DNA from: Paulinella micropora
Lineage: Eukaryota > Cercozoa > Imbricatea > Euglyphida > Paulinellidae
NCBI GenBank assembly: GCA_019918135.1
Contig: WBZZ01006011.1
Coordinates: forward strand, 123,695 to 187,694
DNA: 64,000 bases
Direction of reading: 5' to 3'
Below are positions 50,995 through 59,797 of this stretch, piece by piece. The translations under genes and the position numbers were made by a program. The notes below the pieces were generated by a model. The model was not told where the DNA came from, did not search any database, and was given only the letters and a program-made list of their open reading frames with translations. Numbering within the stretch: the first letter of the stretch is position 1; every line of letters starts with the position of its first letter.

Positions 50995-52317
50995 ATGCTA
51001 AGAGAGGCAGGCCATGCGTCGCCCGTGCCTGACTTGCAGCGGGCCAACGCGTTCGTGCATGAGAACCTGGCTGCCAGCACTGAGCTTCTCAGAAAAGTAG
51101 CGCTCGGTAGCCAAGACTTGTGTCGCGAAAGGTTGGAGCAGGAGCGGCTCTCGAGCCAGCGGGCATGCGAGGTTTTGCGCCAGGAAAACGAAGCGCTCAG
51201 GACGAGGCAGGCAGAGATGCTGGCAGCCAATGCGCGACTATCTCAAAAGGTTCAGCACTTAACTCAACAGAGCGCAGACAGGGAGGCGCTGTATGTTGCC
51301 AAATCCGCTCTAGAGGCCAAGCTCGAGGAACTTGCGCGGGAAGTGTCTGACTGCTCGGCGGCGGCGGCGGGGCTACAGCGGCGGAACGAGGCCCTGATGG
51401 CGGAAAACGTACGCTTGCACGAAAGCTGTGCCTCGAACTCTGAGCTGCGCCAAAAAAACGAAGCGCTGCGCTTGCGATTGCAGCAGGAGGTAGACTCCAA
51501 TCTCAGGCTTGTAGGGCAGGAGCTGCGTTGGCAACAAGAGCTCGCGCAGCTGCAAGCCAGCGTGGCAAAGCTGCGTGAAGAAGCTGCGCAGCTAGCTCGG
51601 GTGAAGGCCAGCGCAGAGAACAAACTAGAACAGGCGGCGCTAGCAGCGCAGCGTCAGCTGCAGGCCTGCCAGCAGGCGGGCGAGCAGACCCTGGAGGAGT
51701 GCGAGGAGTGGCGGAGCAAATGCGAGCAGTTGCAGAAGCGAGTGCGTGAGGTAGAGTCCCAACGCGAAGACGGGAGTCCGGAGCTAGCTGCTCTGCGACT
51801 AGAGATTGAGCGACTCGAACGGGCCAACTCAGATCTGCAAGCCGTCACAGGCAGGCTTAGTCTCTGTGCGCTGCCAAGCGCTAGCCAAGGCAACGACACA
51901 GCTGCCAGCGGCGGCGTAAGCGGCAGCAGTAGCAGTAGCAGCAGCTGCAGCAGCAGCGACAGCAACGGGGGCCCCGACTTTTGTCGGCTTGTGCATTGGG
52001 GACGACGCCAGATTGTTTATTTTACTCTGCGCGTGCGCGGGCTAGCTCACGACAGGTACTTTGGAGTTGTCGACAGCAAGGGGCGCAGGGTCTACGAAAG
52101 CGTCGTAGATTTTAGAAGCGCCCTCGACTTTCTCAACCAAGTCGTGCCCGAGCCAACGCCGCCAGACCCGAGCATTCCCTCACACGAACAGGAGCTCATG
52201 GTCGAAAACTATAGACGTGGTTTCTTAAAATATTACACCCCCCACTCGGGCCGCAGGCCCGAGTGGCAGGACCCTCTAGGGGGGTGGCAAGCGGATCCTT
52301 TTGTACCACAAGACTAA
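50995..52317 (+). CDS. Long coiled-coil protein with globular C-terminus
   Basis: A 440-residue protein from ATG 50995. Residues 15-285 are continuous coiled coil with heptads (RLEQERLSSQRACEVLRQEN; ENKLEQAALAAQRQLQACQQ; ALRLEIERLERANSDLQ). A Ser/Gly linker (VSGSSSSSSSCSSSDSNGG) follows, then a globular end (CRLVHWGRRQIVYFTLRVRG, RYFGVVDSKGRRVYESVVDF) with mixed strands. No family recognised. Such layouts are typical of structural or tethering proteins. The 3' end reaches TAATAAAAA at 52315-52323. Confidence 0.85.
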   Translation: MLREAGHASPVPDLQRANAFVHENLAASTELLRKVALGSQDLCRERLEQERLSSQRACEVLRQENEALRTRQAEMLAANARLSQKVQHLTQQSADREALYVAKSALEAKLEELAREVSDCSAAAAGLQRRNEALMAENVRLHESCASNSELRQKNEALRLRLQQEVDSNLRLVGQELRWQQELAQLQASVAKLREEAAQLARVKASAENKLEQAALAAQRQLQACQQAGEQTLEECEEWRSKCEQLQKRVREVESQREDGSPELAALRLEIERLERANSDLQAVTGRLSLCALPSASQGNDTAASGGVSGSSSSSSSCSSSDSNGGPDFCRLVHWGRRQIVYFTLRVRGLAHDRYFGVVDSKGRRVYESVVDFRSALDFLNQVVPEPTPPDPSIPSHEQELMVENYRRGFLKYYTPHSGRRPEWQDPLGGWQADPFVPQD

Positions 52318-52389
52318 TAAAAAAATCAATGACAAAAGTTTTAATCTTGGCACCCAATTTCTGGGGAGAGGTTTTACTTCCTCGAGATT

Positions 52390-52788
52390 TCAATCCAATT
52401 CGGAAAGCTTACTTTGTACCAACTTGATCGCTTTTTTGCGGTTTTCTTCTGTTCCCATAAGACTGGGGTTCATGACTTCCAAAAGGAGTAAGACTTCCAG
52501 TAGCGATCTCAGGAAACGCTTTTTAAGCTCGGGACCCGAGTCTGCACGAACCCAGCCAAAGGATAGTATCTTTTGTTCGAGAATGTCGACGGTAAGTTGG
52601 GGGGGCGTCTTGGCTGTTTCCCAGTACCGGAGCGTTTGCATAAATTCTAGGACATTTTTGTCGGGGCGAGACCAAAGAAGCTTAAGTTGGTCGTAGCTAG
52701 TCTGCAGAGCCGTCATGTTCTTGTGCATCTGGTCGTGAAAGGTAGGACCTGCCTCTTTTGAGCGCACTTCTTGGGCCTTTTGCGCCAC
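52390..52788 (-). CDS. Coiled-coil family member, C-terminal segment
   Basis: A 132-codon ORF. HKNMTALQTSYDQLKLLW, then VLEFMQTLRYWETAKTPPQL, ILSFGWVRADSGPELKK and RSLLEVLLLLEVMNPSLMG. The last 90 residues align with the C-terminus of 42560-43075 (aromatic W before PP, F-x-W-V, then a long hydrophobic helix). It continues the 52713-53147 ORF in another frame. Function unknown. Confidence 0.65.
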   Translation of the reverse strand: MAQKAQEVRSKEAGPTFHDQMHKNMTALQTSYDQLKLLWSRPDKNVLEFMQTLRYWETAKTPPQLTVDILEQKILSFGWVRADSGPELKKRFLRSLLEVLLLLEVMNPSLMGTEENRKKAIKLVQSKLSELD

Positions 52789-53147
52789 TGCTCGAGCTCC
52801 TCCTGCAAGGCTTTTTTGTGTTGCAATTGTTTATTGACGCGCTTCTTGGCGCGCCTTTGCTGTTTTTCTTTTTTTTTGAAATCGTCGGTCGGCCCGAGGC
52901 TTGCTTGCAGATAAGCACCGTGCATTGCCAACGAGCTGCCTAGTCGAGCTAACGCCAACTCCTGCTGCTCGATTAAATTCATGGTATCGATATCACCGAG
53001 GCGGGCTTGCGCACTTAGAGATAAGGGGGTAGGCATGTTGATGCATGCATGAATTTCCCTAACTAACCCCGTGCCGCCGGCCTCTGTGGTATACCAGTAG
53101 GACGTATGTATCCTATCAAATCTCGTTTTTTTGTCGTCACTTTCCAT
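52713..53147 (-). CDS. Coiled-coil family member, N-terminal segment
   Basis: From ATG 53147: MESDDKKTRFDRIHTSYWYT, later LIEQQELALARLGSSLAMHG and a basic coiled coil (KKKEKQQRRAKKRVNKQLQH). The last 25 residues overlap the 52390-52788 ORF and are probably not used. Together they would make a protein of about 260 residues like the 42.6-43.4 kb locus. Confidence 0.6.
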   Translation of the reverse strand: MESDDKKTRFDRIHTSYWYTTEAGGTGLVREIHACINMPTPLSLSAQARLGDIDTMNLIEQQELALARLGSSLAMHGAYLQASLGPTDDFKKKEKQQRRAKKRVNKQLQHKKALQEELEQWRKRPKKCAQKRQVLPFTTRCTRT

Positions 53148-53384
53148 TTACTTGTAATGACACTGCAGATGGTGCGCTCCCCTTTCTCCCTCTTCCCCCC
53201 CCTCTCCCGCCCCGCCCCTCTTCCTTTTCCTTCTCCCCCCCCCCCGGGGGCGAAAGCTTGTGTAGACTTTTAATCTGCCAGCGTGAGCGCGTTTGAAGGT
53301 TTTTTGTTCGATATGGCCGGGAAAAAAGGCAATAGCTGAGAGATATATTGGCGCCGACAGATTCAGCTTTAAGTCCTACATAAA
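53148..53384. other. Divergent spacer with GATATGGCC motif
   Basis: C-rich DNA (53175-53250), then GATATGGCCGGGAAAAAAGG at 53310-53332, about 50 bases before the start of the LRR gene. The position fits a promoter-proximal element. Confidence 0.4.
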
Positions 53385-55181
53385 ATGCTACACCCAGGCA
53401 GCAAGGCAGAGTGGCTCGCTGATTTGCTTGAATACCAAAGGCACAACCAAGAGCTGGTGGTGGGAGAAGAGCATGTAGAGGCGTTGGGGAGATTTGCGCG
53501 GGACCTACACGGAGAGTTCAAGCTAGCGCCGCGGCCAGAAGCGAATGGGGCGCTGGCGGCGTGGTTGGAGGATTTCTTTTGCAGCCCGGGGCCTTCGCCT
53601 GAGAGGTACCTTCGTCTGAGGCTCAAGCTCCGGACACACGCACCAGTTGGTGCGGCCGGGGCGGCTCAGTTGTTTTTGGTGGGTCTGCGCTGCGCGAGCA
53701 CGCTAGAGGCGTACGACTTGCAGGAACTGCCGTGCGTAGGCAACCTCTCGGGTAAACTCCCGGCCCAGCAGCAGCGGACTGGTCCGCTGGTGCTGGGCCC
53801 CGACTTGCACGAGCTGAAGCTGGTGCGATGCTTCAAGGGCAGAGAATGCGTGCTGGACTTGTCGGGCGCTCCGGCCTTTTTCTGGAGGATTCATTTGGTG
53901 GACACGGTGCATTGCAAGCTGTTGCTGCCGCCGGGTAGCTTTGTGGTAGAGCTGACATTGACGCTGGAGCTGGGGGCGGCGACGTGCGGGATGGGCGAGG
54001 TCTTGGAGCGGACTTTCCCGGAGCTGCAGCGCAGCCGTAGCCATTGGCTGAGAAGCCTGAGCTTGCTGTGCAGGGACCCGTGCGGTGCGGGAGCTGCGAG
54101 TTGCGGTTGGAAGGGAGAAGGAGAGGCCAAGAGGGTAGAGTTTGAAAGCTTGTGGCCCTTACCCTTCCTGGAAAACCTGTCGCTGCGCTGGGCGGGGCCC
54201 GGGCCCGGGGAGTGGGGTTGTGTTGTCCCGGACGACTACTACGACGCCGAGCAAAAAGTGCACGCAGAGCTGCAGCGCTGCGATGCACTACAGAGGGGAC
54301 AGGCGGCGGAGGTGCTTGAGCTGATTTTGGACTACGCGCGGCCCCCTACACACACGCGCGTTCTGGGCGCTGCTTCCTTGCAAGAGTTGCTAGGTTCGGG
54401 TCTGCACGAGAGCAGCTCGCCAATAAACTCACTAACGCTGACTGGGTTTGGGGTGGAGGCCGACCTGCTAGACCTGCTACGGTCGTTGTGGGCGGCGGCG
54501 AAGGAAAGGAGCGGAGGGAATGGTGCGCGCGCGTTGGCGCTGGTAGGCTGCGAGCTGCGTGGCGGGGGCGGCAAAGCGCTGCGCGCTCTGGTGCCCTTTT
54601 TGGAGACACTGTCGTTGCAGGAATTATCGGGTCTGCCGCCGGAGGGGTTGGCCGCGGCCCTGTTGGGTAGTACTAGGGGAGGCGGCGCGGCGCACGCTGG
54701 AGCTCTGGTGAACCTGGATTTACGTGGCACGCGCCTGCCCGCGCGCCCGCTGCTGCGGAGCAAGGACTTTCCAGCACTCAAGCGTTTGTGGGTGCCTAGC
54801 CTGTGCGTGTTGTCAGGGGAGAGCGATTATGCAGGACTGCGGGAGCTGTGTGTGGAAGCGCCGTGCGACGCGTTGGCGCTGGCGCGCGTGCTGCCTGCAC
54901 TAAGAGGGTTGATGTCCCTGCAAGTCACGGTGCTGGGGGCGCCGCCCGGCTGCTGGGATTCGATCTGGCAGAGCTGTCCGGATCTGCACAGGTGGCAAGT
55001 GCGCGATAGCCCGCAGGGCATGAGCCCGGGGCTGCTTGCCTGGCTAGAGCGCCGGGCGTCGGGGAGGCCTCCGCAAAAGCCAAGACTGGCTTTAGATTTG
55101 CGGGGAAGCGGAGCAACGCCGGGTTTTGTTCAAAGACTAGTGCGGAACTGGAACCTAACATGTATGTTTGACTTGCCCTAG
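53385..55181 (+). CDS. LRR-like protein, possible retrocopy
   Basis: A 598-residue protein from ATG 53385, uninterrupted. The N-terminal 150 residues are helical; from there leucine-rich strands recur at irregular spacing (LHELKLVRCFKGRECVLDL, LRSLSLLCRDPCG, LENLSLRWAGPGPGEWG, INSLTLTGFGVEADLLDLL, LVNLDLRGTRLPARPLL, LRELCVEAPCDALALARVL), like F-box/LRR receptors, though no clear F-box is visible. It has the same overall plan as 6911-8305. It is followed by AATAAA and an A20 tract. Probably a protein-recognition module. Confidence 0.85.
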   Translation: MLHPGSKAEWLADLLEYQRHNQELVVGEEHVEALGRFARDLHGEFKLAPRPEANGALAAWLEDFFCSPGPSPERYLRLRLKLRTHAPVGAAGAAQLFLVGLRCASTLEAYDLQELPCVGNLSGKLPAQQQRTGPLVLGPDLHELKLVRCFKGRECVLDLSGAPAFFWRIHLVDTVHCKLLLPPGSFVVELTLTLELGAATCGMGEVLERTFPELQRSRSHWLRSLSLLCRDPCGAGAASCGWKGEGEAKRVEFESLWPLPFLENLSLRWAGPGPGEWGCVVPDDYYDAEQKVHAELQRCDALQRGQAAEVLELILDYARPPTHTRVLGAASLQELLGSGLHESSSPINSLTLTGFGVEADLLDLLRSLWAAAKERSGGNGARALALVGCELRGGGGKALRALVPFLETLSLQELSGLPPEGLAAALLGSTRGGGAAHAGALVNLDLRGTRLPARPLLRSKDFPALKRLWVPSLCVLSGESDYAGLRELCVEAPCDALALARVLPALRGLMSLQVTVLGAPPGCWDSIWQSCPDLHRWQVRDSPQGMSPGLLAWLERRASGRPPQKPRLALDLRGSGATPGFVQRLVRNWNLTCMFDLP

Positions 55182-55334
55182 GGAGGGAAAAGGCCAGGGA
55201 ATTTTAAGGCTAGGACATAGTTACTTTTTATTAAAAAGAGTTTGCCGGAGACATTTTATTGATTGAATAATAAATTTTTGAAAAAAAAAAAAAAAAAAAA
55301 CGTTCTGCGGGGGGAACCAGGGCGCGGGGGCTTG
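55182..55334. other. 3' region with AATAAA and A20 tract
   Basis: TTTTTATTAAAAAGAG (55225-55240), then AATAATAAATTTTTG and exactly twenty A (55281-55300). An AATAAA 10-20 bases before an A tract looks like a copied mRNA tail. The converging zinc-protein gene ends just beyond. Confidence 0.55.
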
Positions 55335-56504
55335 TTAGTCGGAGTCCGTGTTCTCATCCTCTAGCTCTTGGTCGCTTACGCGCATGCTTTGTGCAGAGGC
55401 TGCAACAACAGGTTTGGTACGGGGCTTCGGTGCTTCCAGCCTCTCCGAGTCTGGCACAGGCACAGAGCAATCAGAGCACAAGGGCACGAGTAGATCTCCG
55501 CTGAGCCTGACGCTGGTTTGCCCACAAACAACACACGGGCTGTTGATGTACGCAGCGGCGGCCTGCAGCTCCACCACGCCGCAATCGCTGCAGAAGCACT
55601 CCCAGCTGGGCATACAGAAAGTAGTCGCCACGGCCTTGCAGCCGTAGGTAGCGCAGGTGTAGTGAGTCGTCCCCCACTTGTTCCCCCGCGGGTTACTACT
55701 CTTGCAGTACTGCATTGGCGTGCCGCAGTTTTGGCACGGCTGCTCCTCCCCGTCCGGGAGTATGACATACTCGTTAGCTCGCAGGCAGGACTTGCGCAAG
55801 CAGAGCCACTTCTTTTCAGAAGCGCGCCAGACCCGGCACGAGGGCAAAGACTTTCCTTGATGCAAGACGATACGGGCCTGGTTTACCTCAGCCTTGTACA
55901 GGCTGGGCAAGGCCCCCTGTAGCACGTTGAAGCGCACGGACTGGCGCGGTGCAGTAGGATGCCGCTTCTGCAGCTTCTCCGGCTGCTGCTCCGGTTTCTG
56001 CTCCGGCTGCTGTTGGCGCTGAAGCTTAGCTTCGACATGCTGGGCCCGGCTGCAAGGCATACACATGCGCGCTTGCCCATAACCTTCCTCGCCAATCGCC
56101 AATGAACAGTTGTCAAACGGGTGGGTCACACGATCGCAGCTGACACAGCGGTGGCAGCCGTCCGCCGCTATGCGCAGAACGCATCCGGGACACTTTGCTT
56201 GCGTGGACTGCGCAATCTTGTCCCAGTCGTAACGTTTTTTCTCCGTGACCAGCTGACCGGAGGCGCTGCGGCCGGCGGTAGGTGTGGTAGGGACATGTCG
56301 AAGGGGGCGCTCCGCCGGGTCCGCCAACAGCAGGGCCGCACTTGAGTCTTGAGCTTCGGGTAAGTTGGGTAGCGGCGCTCTTGTATGCTCGTCTTCTTCT
56401 TTTTCTTCTCCTTCTCCTTCTCCTTCTCCTTTTCCTTCTTCTTCTTCCTCTTCTTCTCCTTCTTGCGCACATTTGCCTGGAACGCAAGGTGTAGGTGTGC
56501 GCAC
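55335..56504 (-). CDS. Cys-rich zinc-binding protein, main segment
   Basis: A 389-codon ORF. An acidic Glu/Gly run (EEEEEEEGKGEGEGEGEE) is followed by a first Cys cluster (CPGCVLRIAADGCHRCVSC, then H, C and CMPC) resembling a RING/B-box-like zinc site, a Gln-rich linker (QPEQKPEQQPEKLQKRHP), and a second region with at least five CxxC pairs (CQNCGTPMQYC, CFCSDCG, CVVCGQTS, LCSDCS). Several zinc ribbons are likely. No named family fits. The N-terminus continues in another frame in 56113-57015. An RNA- or DNA-binding or ubiquitin-related role is possible. Confidence 0.75.
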   Translation of the reverse strand: MRTPTPCVPGKCAQEGEEEEEEEGKGEGEGEGEEKEEDEHTRAPLPNLPEAQDSSAALLLADPAERPLRHVPTTPTAGRSASGQLVTEKKRYDWDKIAQSTQAKCPGCVLRIAADGCHRCVSCDRVTHPFDNCSLAIGEEGYGQARMCMPCSRAQHVEAKLQRQQQPEQKPEQQPEKLQKRHPTAPRQSVRFNVLQGALPSLYKAEVNQARIVLHQGKSLPSCRVWRASEKKWLCLRKSCLRANEYVILPDGEEQPCQNCGTPMQYCKSSNPRGNKWGTTHYTCATYGCKAVATTFCMPSWECFCSDCGVVELQAAAAYINSPCVVCGQTSVRLSGDLLVPLCSDCSVPVPDSERLEAPKPRTKPVVAASAQSMRVSDQELEDENTDSD

Positions 56505-57015
56505 ATTTGCCTGGTTGTCCGTCGATTCCCTCGCCTGTCCTGTCCTCCTCCTCGACTACGTCTTCTGTCGGAGCCAGCTTGGACGCTCCCTCCACTTGCT
56601 CGCCCTCCTCGTGCGCAACCTTTTTGCTTTTCTTACCCTCAAGCCCCTCGTTGCCGGCCTCGTCGTCGTTGCCGGAGCGCGGTTCCGGGCTAGCAAGGCT
56701 TGCGTTGCCAGGCGTCGCCGATCTACTTCCCGCTCGAGCGCTGCTTTCCTTCGTCGGCAACGGAACGGTGGCGCGGCGTAGTCGTTGCCCACGCCCCGAC
56801 CCGGGCGTTTTGAAGGAGGGGCTGGGGGTCATGACCGTGGACGGGCGCTTGCGACTCCCGCGTCTTTGTCGGGGAACTTTCGGGAAGGCGTGGCTTTGTG
56901 CGGCTCTGCGATTAGCGGCGCGGCGCGCTCTTGCCCGGGCCGCGTCCTCAACCTCGCCCTCGGCCGTTGAAGATGGTCGCAGGTGCTTGCTTGCAGCGTG
57001 TCTGCGTTGCTTCAT
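56113..57015 (-). CDS. Zinc-protein locus, basic N-terminal segment
   Basis: From ATG 57015 (MKQRRHAASKHLRPSS). Residues 1-165 are basic then acidic and probably disordered (ARARARRAANRRAAQ, PSTVMTPSPSFKTPGSGRGQ, EDVVEEEDRTGEGIDGQPGK). After that the ORF reads Arg strings antisense to a pyrimidine tract and is not real. A 17-base phrase occurs twice, 34 bases apart, around 56462-56512, just where signal passes to the 55335-56504 frame, so a tiny GC-AG intron or a tandem duplication could explain the shift. Confidence 0.55.
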   Translation of the reverse strand: MKQRRHAASKHLRPSSTAEGEVEDAARARARRAANRRAAQSHAFPKVPRQRRGSRKRPSTVMTPSPSFKTPGSGRGQRLRRATVPLPTKESSARAGSRSATPGNASLASPEPRSGNDDEAGNEGLEGKKSKKVAHEEGEQVEGASKLAPTEDVVEEEDRTGEGIDGQPGKCAHTYTLRSRQMCARRRRRGRRRRKRRRRRRRRRKRRRRAYKSAATQLTRSSRLKCGPAVGGPGGAPPSTCPYHTYRRPQRLRSAGHGEKTLRLGQDCAVHASKVSRMRSAHSGGRLPPLCQLRSCDPPV

Positions 57016-57184
57016 AGACAACTACAAGAGGCTTATTCTGCACCACGACCAAGGCAACTTACCCGAGCCTTTACAAACGAAGTACTTGAAAGACCGAGCG
57101 AGCGCATTGTGTGTGTTGGGGCCCCGTCTAAAAAAAAAAGGTAGTCTACATTTCTTTCAAGTACCTAAAGGTACGTGCTATAGC

Positions 57185-57885
57185 CGTTGCACAAAACAAA
57201 ATCTAAGAACTTAAAGCAAGCAGTTTTTTTGGGTGAGGGGCGGGGGAGGTCTTGCACACAAATCGAAGGCAACGTTCAAAGAGGAGAAGCTCATGCAAGC
57301 TCGTCTTACTGTTGGCAAGGCAGCCTCTGTCACTCAGAAGGAATCTTCCTCTGCATGTGAGATCTCCCTTTCCTTTCCCCGCCGGCTTACCGCAACCTGT
57401 CTTTATGGCTATCTTCCTTTGCTGCGAGCTCTTCAAAACCTGTGTGTCCTTTGTGCATGACTAGTCAAAAGGCTGGTTTTCAGTGCTTTGGATCTTGATA
57501 CCAACCAGCTCTTGGAGGTACAACAAGCACTGATGCTTATGCTTATGCTTATGCTTGTGCAACCAAAATTTACGTTTTAGTGAATACAACTTTCTTTTTT
57601 ATGCTTTCCAGACGGAAGAGGCAAAAGCTCTTGTGTTCGAGGCAAACATGTTGCAGCGAATACTTAGGCATTCTCTAGGGGTCGCCATCTTGAGGGACTG
57701 TCACTTTGCAAAACATGTTGCCAACGGAATATCCCCACGAAACCTTTTATGCCAAGGTATTCTGATAGTTAGGCATGGCGCGGGTTTTGCCCAATTGTGT
57801 GTTGTTGACTGACATAAAAAGCAGCGTAAAATCCGGTAACGAGGGGGGGGGGATTGTGTTTCGATTTCGTGTTTTCAGCTTTCTG
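57185..57885. other. Intergenic region with GCTTAT hexamer repeats
   Basis: About 700 bases. It has a short (GCTTAT)n-type tract (57532-57557) and a G run (57843-57851). Several 60-85-codon ORFs exist, but none has convincing composition. No gene supported. Confidence 0.35.
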
Positions 57886-57889
57886 CATC

Positions 57890-59730
57890 CCCGTTCCCTG
57901 CTGATGGTTCTGTGCTTTGACAACATGTTTCGGTTCTATGCACAGATTTCTCGCCTCTCTACCTGCTGGTGATTTTCGTGCTTCGATTTCGTGTTTTCGG
58001 TTCTGTGCGCAGATTTCTCGTCTCGTTGCCTGCTGGTGATTTTTGTGCTTTGATTTCGTGTTTTCGGTTCTGTGCGCAGATTTCTCGTCTCGTTGCCTGC
58101 TGGTGATTTGTGTGCTTTGATTTCGTGTTTTCGGTTCTGTGCGCAGATTTCTCGTCTCGTTGCCTGCTGGTGATTCTTGTGCTTCGATTCAGTGTTTCGG
58201 GTTTGTGCGCAGATTTCTCGTCTTGTTGCCTGCTGGCGATTTTCGTGCTTCGGTTTTGTGCTTCAGTTTTGTGCGCAGATTTCTCGTCTCGTTGCCTGCT
58301 GGCGATTTTGTGCTTCGATTTCATGTTTCGGTTTCGTGCGCAGATTTCTCGTCTCGTTGCCTGCTGGCGATTTTTGTGCTTCGATTCAGTGTTTCGGTTT
58401 CGTGCGCAGATTTCTCGTCTCGTTGCATGCTGGCAATTTCGTGCTTCGATTTCGTGCTTCGATTTCGTGTTTCGGTTTTGTGCACAGATTTCTCGTCTTG
58501 TTGCCTGCTGGCGATTTTCGTGCTTCGGTTTTGTGCTTCAGTTTTGTGCGCAGATTTCTCGTCTCGTTGCCTGCTGGCGATTTTGTGCTTCGATTTTGTG
58601 TTTCGGCTTCGTGCGCAGATTTCTCGTCTTGTTGCCTGCTGGCGATTTCGTGCTTCGATTCAGTGTTTCGGTTTTGTGCGCAGATTTTTTGTCTTGTTGC
58701 CTGCTGGTGATTTTCGTGCTTTGATTTCGTGTTTTCGGTTCTGTGCGCAGATTTCTCGTCTCGTTGCCTGCTGGCAATTTCGTGCTTCGATTTCGTGTTT
58801 CGGTTTCGTGCGCAGATTTCTCGTCTCGTTGCCTGCTGGCGATTTTTGTGCTTCGATTCAGTGTTTCGGTTTCGTGCGCAGATTTTTTGTCTTGTTGCCT
58901 GCTGGTGATTTTCGTGCTTTGATTTCGTGTTTTCGGTTCTGTGCGCAGATTTCTCGTCTCGTTGCCTGCTGGCAATTTCGTGCTTCGATTTCGTGCTTCG
59001 ATTTCGTGTTTCGGTTTCGTGCGCAGATTTCTCGTCTCGTTGCCTGCTGGCGATTTTTGTGCTTCGATTCAGTGTTTCGGCTTCGTGCGCAGATTTCTCG
59101 TCTCGTTGCCTGCTGGCAATTTCGTGCTTCGATTTCGTGTTTCTGTTTTGTGTTTCAGTTTTGTGCGCAGATTTCTCGTCTTGTTGCCTGCTGGCGATTT
59201 CGTGCTTCGATTCAGTGTTTCGGTTTTGTGCGCAGATTTTTTGTCTTGTTGCCTGCTGGTGATTTTCGTGCTTTGATTTCGTTTTTTCGGTTCTGTGCGC
59301 AGATTTCTCGTCTCGTTGCCTGCTGGCAATTTCGTGCTTCGATTTCGTGTTTCGGTTTCGTGCGCAGATTTCTCGTCTCGTTGCCTGCTGGCGATTTTTG
59401 TGCTTCGATTCAGTGTTTCGGCTTCGTGCGCAGATTTCTCGTCTCGTTGCCTGCTGGCAATTTCGTGCTTCGATTTCGTGTTTCTGTTTTGTGTTTCAGT
59501 TTTGTGCGCAGATTTCTCGTCTTGTTGCCTGCTGGCGATTTCGTGCTTCGATTCAGTGTTTCGGTTTTGTGCGCAGATTTTTTGTCTTGTTGCCTGCTGG
59601 TGATTTTCGTGCTTTGATTTCGTGTTTTCGGTTCTGTGCGCAGATTTCTCGTCTCGTTGCTTGTTGGAGGATTTCGTGCTTCGATTTCGTGTTTCGGTTT
59701 TCTGTGTAGATTTCTCGTTTCGTTTCCTAG
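57890..59730. repeat. Minisatellite, 65-67 bp unit, about 27 copies
   Basis: The unit carries GTGCGCAGATTTCTCGTCTC followed by GTTGCCTGCTGG and a variable GATTTCGTGCTTCGATT half. Copies differ by small changes and by unit length (65-67, with some double units). A higher-order block of about 345 bp repeats at least three times (the GCAGATTTTTTGTC variant recurs near 58680, 58880, 59230 and 59575). Long ORFs cross it in several frames on both strands, as expected for near-3n repeats, so they are not evidence of coding. Confidence 0.95.
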
Positions 59731-59797
59731 TTGTGCTTTTGTATTTCAGTTTGGTGTATTGGAGTGTCCTGTTTCCCGTGTATTTGCAGTAAACGCA

